Shown here: one piece after another, positions 16,413 through 25,369 of the stretch
Layout: the number at the start of each line of letters is the position of its first letter
Position numbering within the stretch: position 1 is the stretch's first letter
Assembly (NCBI RefSeq): GCF_002256285.1
Contig: NZ_NKJE01000011.1
Coordinates: forward strand, 1-46,147
Source of the DNA: Flavobacterium sp. BFFFF1
GTDB lineage: Bacteria > Bacteroidota > Bacteroidia > Flavobacteriales > Flavobacteriaceae
Direction of reading: 5' to 3'
Length of the DNA stretch: 46,147 bases
The notes under the pieces: model-generated
Databases searched by the model: none
Told to the model about the DNA's origin: nothing
What the model saw: the letters and a program-made list of their open reading frames with translations, nothing else
Program-made: the position numbers and the translations under genes

Positions 16413-17276
16413 ATGGCAGGAGGTTTTTTTGCGATTCTTGATGACATCGCAGCTTTAATGGACGATATTGCGGTAAGCAGTAAGATTGCTACACAAAAAA
16501 CGGCAGGCATCTTAGGAGATGACCTTGCAGTAAATGCAGAAAAGGCAACGGGTTTCCTCGCGAGTCGGGAGCTTCCTGTACTTTGGGCAATTACTAAGGG
16601 ATCCTTCGTGAACAAGCTCATCATCCTGCCGATTGCATTCCTTTTGAACTACTTCTTCCCTGTTGCGATCAAGTTTGCATTGGTTGCGGGTGGTGTTTAC
16701 CTCGCTTACGAAGGCGTCGAAAAGATCATTGAATATCTTTTTCATAAGAAACAGGTAACCGATACCGTTGCCGCGCACATCGAAGATGCGGTGGACGATG
16801 AAAAAACAAAAATAAAATCGGCAATCACTACGGATTTTATTCTGTCTGTCGAAATTGTTATTATCGCGTTGGGAACCGTTTTAGAAAAAGACCTCACGAC
16901 ACAGATTATTACTGTCACGATTGTAGCCATACTCGCTACGGTTGGCGTCTACGGTTTGGTAGCGCTGATTGTCCGTATGGATGATGCAGGCTATCATCTG
17001 ATTAATCGGACTAATAATAAAGGATTGTTGTCGAAACTTGGACAATTTCTGGTTTGGCTTTTGCCTATGATTATCAAATTATTGGCGGTAGTAGGCACCG
17101 TAGCACTGATTTTGGTTGCTGGTGGAATTTTCATGCACAATATCGACTATTTCCATCATTTTCTTCCTCAAATGCCTTCGATGGTAACAGAAATGCTGCT
17201 GGGAATTGCTGCAGGATTGGTTGCTGTGGCGGTGATGACGGTAGTGAAGAAGGTTTTTGGAAAATCTTCGCACTAA
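16413..17276 (+). CDS. YedI/DUF808-family inner-membrane protein
   Basis: A 287-residue integral membrane protein. The N-terminus MAGGFFAILDDIAALMDDIA, then KTAGILGDDLAVNAEKATGF and SRELPVLWAITKGS, is diagnostic of the DUF808 (YedI) family. About five to six hydrophobic segments follow, with VGGVYLAYEGVEK between two of them. The function of the family is not established. It starts 112 nt after mutB, with no clear promoter in the gap, and could be read through from the mut operon. It is followed by a long non-coding stretch. Confidence 0.9.
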   Translation: MAGGFFAILDDIAALMDDIAVSSKIATQKTAGILGDDLAVNAEKATGFLASRELPVLWAITKGSFVNKLIILPIAFLLNYFFPVAIKFALVAGGVYLAYEGVEKIIEYLFHKKQVTDTVAAHIEDAVDDEKTKIKSAITTDFILSVEIVIIALGTVLEKDLTTQIITVTIVAILATVGVYGLVALIVRMDDAGYHLINRTNNKGLLSKLGQFLVWLLPMIIKLLAVVGTVALILVAGGIFMHNIDYFHHFLPQMPSMVTEMLLGIAAGLVAVAVMTVVKKVFGKSSH

Positions 17277-17780
17277 AAACAAGTCGCTTCTATTACGAAT
17301 ACACACCTATGTTGCTACGCGGTAAAATAGCTTTGCTTTTGATCAGTGAGTGAAAACGGTATTACTTTTTAGTGTTGTCCTGAAATAATCGGTGAAATGA
17401 ATTTTTTAAGAAAAAGTATGGTTTTTCCGTAAAAAATGTTTGGGGAAATTCATATTTTTCCTTTATGGGAAGGGGATAATGGAAGTATTCCCTACAAAAT
17501 TCCGTAATTATTTCAGTACGTGAAACCCGTAAAATTTGTTAATATTTCAGTTGCTGGTTAAACACTTAACTATTTTTAGACAACGCTTATCATTTCCACC
17601 GCATACAAACATCTCATAAGTCGCTCAAATCCTCAAAACGTTGCTTTGGTCTTTGTCTAAAAATAAAAAACTTACACTGTGATTCAGAGCAGGAAAGCGA
17701 TTTGCTGAAAAGCATTATCATGCCCTGCCTTTTTATTATTTTTTAATCGTCAAATCGTCTCCTGGTCTTTATCCCAAAAT
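17277..17780. other. Non-coding stretch with tandem short repeats
   Basis: No convincing gene is visible here. Two 25-nt copies of a TGGTCTTT....AAAATAAAAAAC sequence (17647-17671 and 17763-17787) agree at 22 positions. The second copy lies beside the terminator of the tRNA-Pro gene. The rest is AT-rich with scattered short G runs and A/T tracts, and no hairpin with a convincing T tract other than the tRNA terminator. It may be a degraded remnant of a duplicated tRNA region. Confidence 0.4.
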
Positions 17781-17810
17781 AAAAAACCAACCCTTTTCAG
17801 GATTGGTTTT
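17781..17810 (-). terminator. Intrinsic terminator of the tRNA-Pro gene
   Basis: On the minus strand, AAAACCAATCC pairs with GGGTTGGTTTT around a TGAAAA loop, followed by a run of T. It lies directly 3' of the tRNA (which ends at 17814) and is the right size and spacing for Rho-independent termination. Confidence 0.75.
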
Positions 17811-17813
17811 CAG

Positions 17814-17887
17814 TCGGGATGACTGGATTCGAACCAGCGACCCCTAGCACCCCATGCTAGTACGCTACCAGGCTGCGCTACATCCCG
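17814..17887 (-). tRNA. tRNA-Pro (anticodon GGG)
   Basis: The minus strand folds as a complete cloverleaf: acceptor CGGGATG pairs with CATCCCG, with discriminator A at 17814. The D arm is GCGCAGCCTGGTAGCGT. The anticodon stem CTAGC/GCTAG encloses the loop ATGGGGT, giving anticodon GGG, which reads CCC. The T arm contains GGTTCGAATCC. The CCA end is not encoded. A TATATTTG box at 17899-17906 lies 11 nt upstream and a terminator lies downstream. Confidence 0.93.
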
Positions 17888-17898
17888 ATGTTGGTTTG

Positions 17899-17906
17899 CA
17901 AATATA
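17899..17906 (-). promoter_or_regulatory. Predicted -7 box for tRNA-Pro
   Basis: The minus strand reads TATATTTG, an exact match to TAnnTTTG, 11 nt before the 5' end of the tRNA and just after the stop codon of the upstream minus-strand gene at 17913. No exact TTTG at the -33 distance was found. Confidence 0.5.
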
Positions 17907-17912
17907 TTTTAT

Positions 17913-18533
17913 TTATTGAATTTGGGAAATATTTTTTTCAACCGAATTTGATGTTGAAGGCAAAGAGTCATTCACGCCCAATTTCTTATAGTACTCCACA
18001 ATCGCAGCAAACTCATTTTCATGCATACTAATGTTGTTTAGGCAGTATTCATATCGTTTGTCTTTGGACAATACTACAAAAATATATTCAAGATTCCTGC
18101 TTACACGTTTGCGCTGCATCAGCGTTTCATGCACATCCTGCCAGCGTATCTGTTCATTGTTTACCCGTATTCCATGTTTATCCAAAGTCATCGTGAAGAC
18201 ATACTTTCCCGGAATAAACGTTTGTTGCAACCCGCTCCAACCTGTGGCAACAATGAATAACATGGCTGGATAAACAATAGGATGATCTGTTTCGCTTAAC
18301 ATTAAGCTTAAGCAATAAATCAACAGGCCAAGCGGGAATAAAAGATTCAGCCCGCCGACAAGTTGTTTCCGCAAGGACGGCTTGAGTACGGTAGCAATAT
18401 CGGGTTTTGTGCGGTGTCGGTATTCAGCCTGCAGTTCCTTAGTAGTATATATCAAAGGCCTGGTGCCAGTTAACCTATCAATGAGGTTACGGTTTTGCAA
18501 TTGCCGCTCGTAATATTGCTGTTTGGTTTTCAT
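17913..18533 (-). CDS. Membrane protein with a PH-like cytosolic domain, unknown function
   Basis: A 206-residue protein. Two closely spaced hydrophobic helices (about 62-80 and 85-103) are followed by a beta-rich segment containing YVFTMTLDKHGIRVNNEQIR and WQDVHETLMQRKRVSR, the pattern of a small PH-like fold as in YcxB-type proteins. The family assignment is tentative and no function is known. It is followed directly by the tRNA-Pro gene in the same direction. Confidence 0.65.
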   Translation of the reverse strand: MKTKQQYYERQLQNRNLIDRLTGTRPLIYTTKELQAEYRHRTKPDIATVLKPSLRKQLVGGLNLLFPLGLLIYCLSLMLSETDHPIVYPAMLFIVATGWSGLQQTFIPGKYVFTMTLDKHGIRVNNEQIRWQDVHETLMQRKRVSRNLEYIFVVLSKDKRYEYCLNNISMHENEFAAIVEYYKKLGVNDSLPSTSNSVEKNISQIQ

Positions 18534-18776
18534 GGTACTAAAAATAATGAAATACTTTTTTAATCAATTCATTATACCACGCCAAAAGAGCCGTATTCTC
18601 GATTGTGGTATGCTTCCGACCACGTAACGAAACGTTTCGAACTAAGGAAATTGGAATCAACCAACATAGCTGGAGATGGTAGTTCGCGATTTTTCCATAA
18701 CTTCGTGTCAGACATTTTTTAAAGACTGTCAAACACTTTTCTACCGGCTTATCTTCTGAAAAAGATAATATTACTT

Positions 18777-19865
18777 ATGAAGTTATTTTACACTACGTTC
18801 CTCCTATGCATTACCGTCTGCTGCTTCAGCCAGGAAAACATTCTTAGTTCTTATTTTGATAATATCGAGTATGTAGATGATCTTAAAATGTATGGCGAAG
18901 AGATTTATTGCTCAGGATACAGCTTCGACACTACCATTGATGATGGGAATGCATCTGACGCCTACCTTGTGAAGTACGATAAAAACATGTTAAAGCCGCA
19001 GTGGACGCTAAAGGTCAGTGACGAACCCAGTAACAGGATTAACGCCGTCATTAAAATGAAGGACAGGATTTATGCGTTAGTAACACAAGGAACAATCCAA
19101 ATAAATTCCGAGGATATTTATTTAAGCCTGTTTACCATAACATTGAACGGCGAAATTGAACAACGGCAGCGTATTGGAGCTTCTGTCCTGAACCCATCGA
19201 ATTTTACAAGTGACGGTGACAACCTGTTTTTTGGATACCAAACTAAAACGGCTACAACTTATGGCGGCCAAGACGTGCGGTCCGTAATCGTCAAATACAA
19301 TTTGGAAAACAAAACGTTCTACGGGCTGGAAAGCAGTGGTTACCAGCCCAGGGCTAAGAAGCTCCTGCTGCATCAAAGCGACGCGTACCTATCGGGGATC
19401 TATATCCATCCCGACCAGCAGAACTTCGTTTGCCTCAAGGGGAAAAGCCTTTCCGAAGTATCATTGAAAGCAAAGAAAACCGAGTATTTCCTTGACAGTT
19501 ATTTCGCAGGGAATACGCTTACGATTGTATGCGTATTTCCCGGAGTGTATGGCGATCTGCAAAAATACCTGAGATACTATTATGTCAATACGGATACCAA
19601 CGCTATAACTTCCAAAACGACTTATTATCAGGACATGGGTTGGAGTGATGTTAGGTTTGATACTTTTTCGGACGGCGTGACCACGTGGTTGATTGTTGAA
19701 GAAGTGGAATCTAAGCAGCTAAAATATGTCCAATTAGACAACATTGGCAAGATTCTGAAAACCCTGCCATTCGGCGAAGGAAATGGCCATAGAGAAAACT
19801 TCATTGTTACTAATGACGTCCTCATCAACGCAAGTAAGGGGAGCATCCGTGTCACCAGGCTGTGA
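18777..19865 (+). CDS. Secreted protein, probably beta-propeller-like, unknown function
   Basis: A 362-residue protein with a signal peptide (FYTTFLLCITVCCFSQ). Repeated beta-strand segments such as DDLKMYGEEIYCSGYSFDTT, DAYLVKYDKNMLKPQWTLKV and DRIYALVTQGTIQ suggest a WD40- or kelch-like propeller of about six blades. No catalytic motif is seen. It starts at an ATG preceded by AT-rich sequence. The 243 nt upstream hold only weak short ORFs, and no promoter consensus is clear. Confidence 0.7.
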   Translation: MKLFYTTFLLCITVCCFSQENILSSYFDNIEYVDDLKMYGEEIYCSGYSFDTTIDDGNASDAYLVKYDKNMLKPQWTLKVSDEPSNRINAVIKMKDRIYALVTQGTIQINSEDIYLSLFTITLNGEIEQRQRIGASVLNPSNFTSDGDNLFFGYQTKTATTYGGQDVRSVIVKYNLENKTFYGLESSGYQPRAKKLLLHQSDAYLSGIYIHPDQQNFVCLKGKSLSEVSLKAKKTEYFLDSYFAGNTLTIVCVFPGVYGDLQKYLRYYYVNTDTNAITSKTTYYQDMGWSDVRFDTFSDGVTTWLIVEEVESKQLKYVQLDNIGKILKTLPFGEGNGHRENFIVTNDVLINASKGSIRVTRL

Positions 19866-20097
19866 GGTATGGAAAATAACCACTAAGTTAGACATCATAA
19901 CAAAAGGTAACTTGTTAAGCAGGGTTAGCATCATTATCGAAGTGGCTTTGCTGGACGATGCCATTTCGTTTTTACCGAAATCGGCCTTACATTGAAGGAG
20001 CACGAGCAGGCCGGGTTACAAGACCCGGTTCACATCAGATAAACCCGTCGGACTTATGAAAATAACGCTTTAAGCATTAAAACCACGAATTTCGCTC

Positions 20098-20451
20098 ATG
20101 GAAAAACACCGCATATTTACCACTGCTTTTGCCAGCGTCTACCCGCATTATATTGCAAAAGCAGCGAAAAAAGGCAGAACAAAAGCCGAGGTAGACACCA
20201 TCATCTGCTGGCTGACAGGATACAGTCTCGACGATTTACAACGCCAAATTGATATAAAAACTGACTTCGAGACTTTTTTCGGCGAAGCACCAGAATTAAA
20301 CCCAAATGTTTCAAAAATCACCGGCGTAATCTGCGGTTGGCGTGTCGAAGATATTGAAGATCCGCTGATGCAGAAAATCCGTTATCTGGACAAACTTGTA
20401 GACGAATTGGCGAAGGGCAAAGCGATGGAAAAAATCCTAAGGGGTTATTGA
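20098..20451 (+). CDS. DUF2200 family protein
   Basis: A 117-residue protein without membrane segments. [20 protein letters not shown], then [28 protein letters not shown] and [20 protein letters not shown] are characteristic of DUF2200, a family with unknown function and a compact helical fold. It stands alone: the flanking gaps (232 and 171 bp) contain no coding sequence I can support. A stem-loop CCGGGT-TACAAG-ACCCGG at 20011-20028 lies upstream. Confidence 0.9.
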   Translation: MEKHRIFTTAFASVYPHYIAKAAKKGRTKAEVDTIICWLTGYSLDDLQRQIDIKTDFETFFGEAPELNPNVSKITGVICGWRVEDIEDPLMQKIRYLDKLVDELAKGKAMEKILRGY

Positions 20452-20622
20452 TCGCTTTAAATATTTGATCTTGTTTTGAAGCACCCATTACAATAGATTC
20501 TGTCAATTGACAGCCATTTGCTATTGACGTTAAACTTCCAACCTTTAATAAAGCAGCACTCCCAACCACCGTTAAAAATAAAAGCCTCCTCTTTTTCCGG
20601 ATGGCGTTCTTTAGCGATTTTT

Positions 20623-21867
20623 TTAGAAATTTACGGTACTGATCACATCCAACGTGTTACCATCGCCGTAAGCGTATTGCACGATTTTATTTGGACCCAC
20701 AGCAATCAGGTGGGAATCCATTGGAATCACGTCCGTCAGATTTCCGGGATACGTATTTTGAAGCGACAAAGCATTGCTGTCTGTGGCATCAAATACTTTG
20801 AGTCCCTCATTACCACAGCATACAAAAAGGGTTTGGCCCTTAATGCCCAATCCATATGGCTGGTGTAACAGCGTCGTCGAAATCAGGGAAGGATTGTTGA
20901 TGTCTGAAATGTCGATCACATTGACCTGGTCTTCGATAGCACCACACGTTGTCCCTCCGCGCACCGTAATGTAGGCCAGGTTCTCGTTTACCACCACCGG
21001 ATCGCAAGCTGTTGCGTGGGAGAAGCCGGAAATAAATACAGGATTGAATTCGTCACTCGCGTCTACCACAAACATGCCGCTCGTGGATCCAATGAACAGG
21101 AAATCCTTCCTTTTGAATAATGTTTCAAATATGCCGCCGCCAAACCATTGCTGCATATAAATCTTTTTATCAAAAGCCGCGAGTTCCGGATTCGTAATAT
21201 TGAAAACGTTCAGCGAAAAATTATCCACCGTGTACAAAGCATCATCATTGATTTGGAACTTGGCATACGAGCCTCCGGCACCGACTCCATTTACACCCCC
21301 CGATGCTGCTTCTGCCATAGCATCTTCGTAGACAGTTTGGTATTGTTCATCTGGAATATCCTTCATTTCAAGTCGGTATCCTGTGATGATCTGATCACTT
21401 TCAACAGCTACAGAAACGTCATAATACGTGGCCTCAGTTGGAAAAACGGGACTGAACTCGACCGAATTTGGTACCGTCCTGACCAAACTGATGTTATTAA
21501 TGTCTGAAATATCAAATACAACCAGATCGACAAAATTGTCTGCATACAGGTAATGCCCTTTTACCGCAATATCGTGCACTCCTTCAAGATTAATGAATGC
21601 CATATTCACCGGCGCCGCAGGGTTTTCGTTGTTGAAAATGTGTATCCCGTGCTCTTTTGCGATGTAAAACAAATAGTGTTCCGCAACGTAGATTTTTCCA
21701 TCAGAATTCGTTTGCCTTGCCGCAGAAATCGTGATTTCGCTGCGGATTTCGGACAGGGATTTTACAATGGGGACGGCAAAAAGTGCTGTTCCGCGATCAT
21801 CATCTGACGAACAGGAACAGAGCATCAACAGCACAAAGGCGCTTATTATGGGTAACATTTTTTTCAT
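20623..21867 (-). CDS. LVIVD-repeat lipoprotein
   Basis: A 414-residue protein. I chose the ATG at 21867, which gives a lipoprotein signal (ISAFVLLMLCSCSS, lipidated Cys near residue 17); the longer frame from 21969 crosses the promoter. The body contains LVIVD-type repeats, for example LVVFDISDINNISLVRTVPN and VNVIDISDINNPSLIST, which form a beta-propeller. The family is common in Bacteroidetes envelopes, with no proven activity. It is transcribed divergently from the SDR gene. Confidence 0.85.
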   Translation of the reverse strand: MKKMLPIISAFVLLMLCSCSSDDDRGTALFAVPIVKSLSEIRSEITISAARQTNSDGKIYVAEHYLFYIAKEHGIHIFNNENPAAPVNMAFINLEGVHDIAVKGHYLYADNFVDLVVFDISDINNISLVRTVPNSVEFSPVFPTEATYYDVSVAVESDQIITGYRLEMKDIPDEQYQTVYEDAMAEAASGGVNGVGAGGSYAKFQINDDALYTVDNFSLNVFNITNPELAAFDKKIYMQQWFGGGIFETLFKRKDFLFIGSTSGMFVVDASDEFNPVFISGFSHATACDPVVVNENLAYITVRGGTTCGAIEDQVNVIDISDINNPSLISTTLLHQPYGLGIKGQTLFVCCGNEGLKVFDATDSNALSLQNTYPGNLTDVIPMDSHLIAVGPNKIVQYAYGDGNTLDVISTVNF

Positions 21868-21890
21868 AGCATCTGATTTTAAAAGCCAAA

Positions 21891-21898
21891 CAAATATA
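21891..21898 (-). promoter_or_regulatory. Predicted promoter of the LVIVD lipoprotein gene
   Basis: The minus strand reads TATATTTG, an exact -7 match, with TTGG 18 nt upstream as a partial -33 element. The ATG at 21867 is 24 nt downstream. The in-frame extension from 21969 would have to run through this site. Confidence 0.55.
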
Positions 21899-21956
21899 TC
21901 GAAAGTTATTGAAATCCAATTGCTTGAGACCAGGCTTTTCTTTTCAGCGAAATTCT

Positions 21957-21964
21957 TATCTTTA
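21957..21964 (+). promoter_or_regulatory. Possible -7 box of the SDR gene
   Basis: TATCTTTA, seven of eight positions of TAnnTTTG, sits 15 nt before the ATG at 21980. No exact -33 element. Confidence 0.4.
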
Positions 21965-21979
21965 ACCAAAACAAATCAA

Positions 21980-22879
21980 ATGGATTTCACAAAGAAAATG
22001 CTGCGCGACGGCGCACTCGAAAATAAAGTAATCGTTGTTACCGGTGGTGGCAGCGGACTTGGCAAAGCCATGACAAAGTATTTCCTCGAACTCGGAGCCA
22101 ATGTTGCGATCACGTCGCGCGACCTTGCTAAGCTCGAGAAAACCGCTGCCGAGCTCGAAAGCGAAAACGGAGGAACCCGACGGAGCGGAGCTAAATGCCT
22201 GCCCTTGCAGTGTGACGTGCGCGATTACGCGCAGGTGGAAAACATGCTTGATTCCGTCATCGCTGCGTTTGGAAAAGTGGATGTACTGCTGAACAATGCG
22301 GCCGGTAATTTTATTTCCCCAACGGAACGGCTTTCAGCCAACGCATTTGATACCATTATCGATATTGTCCTGAAAGGCACAAAGAATTGTACACTGGCTT
22401 TTGGGAAACACTGGATTGACACGAAGAAAAAGGATAATGTCATTTTAAACATTGTAACGACGTATGCATGGACTGGTTCTGCCTATGTTGTCCCAAGCGC
22501 CACGGCAAAGGCAGGAGTCCTTGCGATGACGCGCAGCCTCGCGGTAGAATGGGCAAAATACGGCATCCGCTCTAATGCGATTGCGCCCGGGCCATTCCCT
22601 ACCAAAGGGGCCTGGGACAGGTTGTTGCCGGGTGATTTGGCAGAAAAATTTGACATGGCGAAGAAAGTGCCGTTACAGCGTGTGGGAGACCATCAGGAAC
22701 TGGCCAATCTTGCGGCATACCTTGTTTCTGATTTTTCGGCGTATGTCAATGGCGAAGTCATTACCATTGACGGCGGAGAATGGCTTAAAGGCGCCGGACA
22801 ATTCAATGTCCTGGAGGCGATTCCGGAACCGATGTGGGATATGCTTGAAGCGATGATTAAAGCAAAAAAATCGACTTAG
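21980..22879 (+). CDS. Short-chain dehydrogenase, 2,4-dienoyl-CoA reductase-like
   Basis: A 299-residue SDR with the NAD(P) motif GGGSGLG (22-28) and LLNNAAGN (103-110). The catalytic arrangement is atypical of classical SDRs: instead of YxxxK, Tyr162 and Lys177 are 15 residues apart (NIVTTYAWTGSAYVVPSATA, then KAGV). This matches the animal mitochondrial 2,4-dienoyl-CoA reductase DECR1 (Tyr199 and Lys214), whose sequence also has the ISPTERLS and GPIKTKGA-like elements seen here. It probably reduces 2,4-dienoyl-CoA with NADPH during breakdown of unsaturated fatty acids. The start at 21980 excludes an extension (21731) that would read antisense to the neighbouring gene. Confidence 0.87.
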   Translation: MDFTKKMLRDGALENKVIVVTGGGSGLGKAMTKYFLELGANVAITSRDLAKLEKTAAELESENGGTRRSGAKCLPLQCDVRDYAQVENMLDSVIAAFGKVDVLLNNAAGNFISPTERLSANAFDTIIDIVLKGTKNCTLAFGKHWIDTKKKDNVILNIVTTYAWTGSAYVVPSATAKAGVLAMTRSLAVEWAKYGIRSNAIAPGPFPTKGAWDRLLPGDLAEKFDMAKKVPLQRVGDHQELANLAAYLVSDFSAYVNGEVITIDGGEWLKGAGQFNVLEAIPEPMWDMLEAMIKAKKST

Positions 22880-22924
22880 GGAATTTAAAAATCTGAAAAT
22901 GAGTCGTCCCGGTGATCCGGATTT

Positions 22925-23010
22925 GCGCTAGGGATGGAAGCGGCATCCTTTTTTAATCCCGAAGGGTTAAAAGAGATACAGCGCACAGCCCGGCCGGAGG
23001 CAGCGCCCTG
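22925..23010 (+). repeat. Structured dispersed repeat, copy 1
   Basis: Contains the core GGATGGAAGCGGCATCCTT, a hairpin with GGATG (22932-22936) pairing with CATCC (22944-22948) around GAAGCGG. A second stem of about 12 bp follows: CTTTTTTAATCC/GGGTTAAAAGAG with loop CGAA (22948-22975). Then comes a GATACAGCG-CACAGCCCGG segment. A diverged, oppositely oriented copy is at 43120-43195; the loops and stems differ while the flanks are conserved. It lies in the non-coding gap between the SDR gene and parA. Confidence 0.7.
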
Positions 23011-23141
23011 AAAAAACCTGAGATAAACTGCCAGCTTTTAACGCTTTTGCCAATCATTTTCTAATTTGTAAATTTCCAAATTTTCAAATCCATTTTCCCA
23101 TAATTAATTGTATTTTTACCGCTCCAAATTTTAAAAATTAA

Positions 23142-23906
23142 ATGGGTAAAATCATAGCCATTGCCAACCAGAAAGGCGGCGTCGGAAAAACGACAACCTC
23201 TGTAAATTTAGCTGCCTCACTGGGGGTTCTTGAAAAAAAAGTATTGTTGATTGATGCTGACCCACAAGCGAATGCGAGTTCGGGACTGGGCATTGATATT
23301 GAAAATATTTCCATCGGCACCTACCAGATACTGGAACACAGCAACACACCACAGGAAGCCATTATTGCCTGCAGTGCGCCGAACGTTTCCATCATCCCGG
23401 CCCACATTGACCTGGTAGCCATTGAGATCGAGCTTGTAGACAAGGAAAACCGCGAATACATGCTGAAGGAGGCCCTCGCCGGAATCAAGGAGGAATACGA
23501 TTACATCCTGATTGACTGTGCGCCCTCATTGGGTTTGCTTACCTTAAATGCACTTACCGCTGCGGACTCCGTAGTCATTCCGATCCAATGCGAATATTTC
23601 GCACTCGAAGGACTCGGCAAATTACTGAATACCATCAAGAGCGTACAAAAAATCCACAATCCGTCACTCGATATCGAAGGGCTGCTGCTGACCATGTTTG
23701 ACTCGCGTTTAAGGCTGTCCAATCAGGTTGTTGAAGAAGTGCAAAAACACTTCAGCGATATGGTTTTCAAAACGGTGATCCAACGCAATGTAAAACTCAG
23801 CGAAGCACCAAGTTTTGGGGAGAGCATCATCAATTATGACGCGACGAGCAAAGGTGCTACAAATTACCTGCACCTGGCGCAGGAAATCATCAAGAAAAAC
23901 AGCTAA
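23142..23906 (+). CDS. parA: ParA-type chromosome partitioning ATPase
   Basis: A 254-residue Walker-type ATPase that drives chromosome segregation with ParB. The deviant Walker A KGGVGKTT is at residues 10-17; the Walker B region is YDYILIDCAPSLGLLT, and LIDADPQANASSGLG is also a ParA/Soj signature. It acts on the nucleoid. The stop is 2 nt from the parB start, so both are co-transcribed. A TATTTTTA element at about 23111-23118 is a weak candidate -7 box. The call is secure. Confidence 0.96.
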   Translation: MGKIIAIANQKGGVGKTTTSVNLAASLGVLEKKVLLIDADPQANASSGLGIDIENISIGTYQILEHSNTPQEAIIACSAPNVSIIPAHIDLVAIEIELVDKENREYMLKEALAGIKEEYDYILIDCAPSLGLLTLNALTAADSVVIPIQCEYFALEGLGKLLNTIKSVQKIHNPSLDIEGLLLTMFDSRLRLSNQVVEEVQKHFSDMVFKTVIQRNVKLSEAPSFGESIINYDATSKGATNYLHLAQEIIKKNS

Positions 23907-23908
23907 TC

Positions 23909-24808
23909 ATGACCAAAGCGATAAAAAAACAAGCCCTGGGACGAGGATTATCGGCATTGCTAAAGGACCCGGACAACGACATCAAGTCGGCTGAAGATAA
24001 AAATGCAGACAAAGTTGTAGGCAATATCATTGAACTCGAACTGGATGCGATTGAAATCAATCCGTTCCAGCCGAGAAGTAACTTTAACGAAGAATCGCTT
24101 CAGGAACTTGCCAAATCGATTAAGGAACTGGGCGTGATCCAGCCGATTACCGTCAGGAAACTCGATTTTAACAAATACCAGCTGATTTCGGGAGAGCGAA
24201 GATTACGCGCTTCAAAATTAGCAGGGCTGGCCTCTGTCCCTGCGTATATCAGGATTGCGAATGACAACGAATCATTGGTCATGGCGCTGGTTGAAAACAT
24301 ACAGCGGCACGATCTTGATCCTATAGAGATTGCCCTTTCCTACCAACGGTTGATTGATGAAATTCAATTAACGCAGGAGCAAATGAGCGAACGCGTGGGA
24401 AAAAAACGCTCTACGATTACCAATTACCTGCGGCTGCTGAAACTGGACCCGATTATCCAAACCGGGATTCGCGACGGATTTATCAGTATGGGCCATGGCC
24501 GTGCGATCATCAACATTGAAGACCACGATGCGCAGACTGATATTTACCAGAAAATCGTCAGCCAGAATTTATCGGTCCGGGAAACGGAAGCATTGGTAAA
24601 AAATTACCAGGAAAGCCTGAAACCAAAGCCTGCCGCGAAATCAAAGCCTGCCGCTTTTAATGTTGAGGAGGACCAGCAAAAGGCAATAAACAATTACTTT
24701 GGAACCAAAGCCGAAATAAAGCTTGCCGGAAACGGGAAGGGAAAAATCACGATCCCGTTTCATTCTGAAGAGGACTTCAACAGGATCCTAAAATTACTGC
24801 AACCTTAG
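23909..24808 (+). CDS. parB: ParB/Spo0J chromosome partitioning protein
   Basis: A 299-residue DNA-binding CTPase that loads at parS sites and positions origins. Typical N-terminal motifs: GRGLSALL (about 11-18), NPFQPR (51-56) and the CTP-binding GERRLR (95-100), then ENIQRHDLDPIE. A helix-turn-helix lies at about 155-180. The C-terminal half has a Lys/Pro/Ala-rich linker (about 230-250) and the dimerisation domain. No parS palindrome was found nearby. It is coupled to the downstream gene by a 1-nt overlap. Confidence 0.95.
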   Translation: MTKAIKKQALGRGLSALLKDPDNDIKSAEDKNADKVVGNIIELELDAIEINPFQPRSNFNEESLQELAKSIKELGVIQPITVRKLDFNKYQLISGERRLRASKLAGLASVPAYIRIANDNESLVMALVENIQRHDLDPIEIALSYQRLIDEIQLTQEQMSERVGKKRSTITNYLRLLKLDPIIQTGIRDGFISMGHGRAIINIEDHDAQTDIYQKIVSQNLSVRETEALVKNYQESLKPKPAAKSKPAAFNVEEDQQKAINNYFGTKAEIKLAGNGKGKITIPFHSEEDFNRILKLLQP

Positions 24809-25362
24809 TGTTAAAAAAAACTTCCATATTGCTTTTGTTGCTGTTCAGCATGGTTTTGTGTGCCCAAACAAAAAAACCACAGCCGTTGCTGGTCATTGAC
24901 ACTACAAAAGCGAAACCACTGAATCCGTTGGCACCGACGAAAGCCGCGTTTTATTCGGCGATACTTCCCGGACTCGGCCAGGCGTATAACAAAAGGTATT
25001 GGAAAATCCCGATTGTTTACGGTGCCCTGGGAACCGGGGTTTATTTCTTTATGGACAACAATAAGAAATACCATCGTTTCCGCGATGCGTACAAAATCAG
25101 GATTGCCGGGGGCAAAGATGAATTTGACGGGCAATACAGCGATGCCACATTAATCAACGCGCAGAAAGTTTTCCAGCGCAACAGGGATCTTTCATTCCTG
25201 ATCACCGTTGGGCTATACGTTTTGAATATCGTCGATGCCAATGTCGATGCGCATTTGCTGCAATTCAATGTAAATGACAATCTATCGCTGCGTCCGGATT
25301 ACTACCAGAATGATATCAATTACAAACACAATGTTGGCCTTTCACTGAATTACCAATTTTAG
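24808..25362 (+). CDS. DUF5683 domain membrane protein
   Basis: A 184-residue protein starting with GTG, whose first G is the last base of the parB stop codon (TAG then GTG). A signal peptide (ILLLLLFSMVLCAQ) is followed by a Pro-rich stretch and the DUF5683 core: TKAAFYSAILPGLGQAYNKRYWKIP and YGALGTGVYFFMDNNKKYHR. The core probably spans the membrane. The function is unknown, but its position between parB and dapB recurs in Flavobacteriia and gives confidence that it is a real gene. Confidence 0.85.
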   Translation: MLKKTSILLLLLFSMVLCAQTKKPQPLLVIDTTKAKPLNPLAPTKAAFYSAILPGLGQAYNKRYWKIPIVYGALGTGVYFFMDNNKKYHRFRDAYKIRIAGGKDEFDGQYSDATLINAQKVFQRNRDLSFLITVGLYVLNIVDANVDAHLLQFNVNDNLSLRPDYYQNDINYKHNVGLSLNYQF

Positions 25363-25369
25363 TTTCCCG

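Noticed and set aside
17511..17526. Possible parS-like palindrome TTTCAGTACGTGAAAC
   Set aside because: It resembles the parS consensus only in part, with extra bases in the centre, and is far from parAB.
18538..18732. Short minus-strand reading frame of 64 codons, and a further one of 47 codons from about 18714
   Set aside because: Neither has a recognisable domain, a promoter or a conserved context. The two frames overlap in different phases, as might remnants of a broken gene, but no homology can be claimed.
20011..20028. GC-rich stem-loop CCGGGT-TACAAG-ACCCGG
   Set aside because: It has a good stem but no T run after it, so a terminator call is not supported; no other role could be shown.
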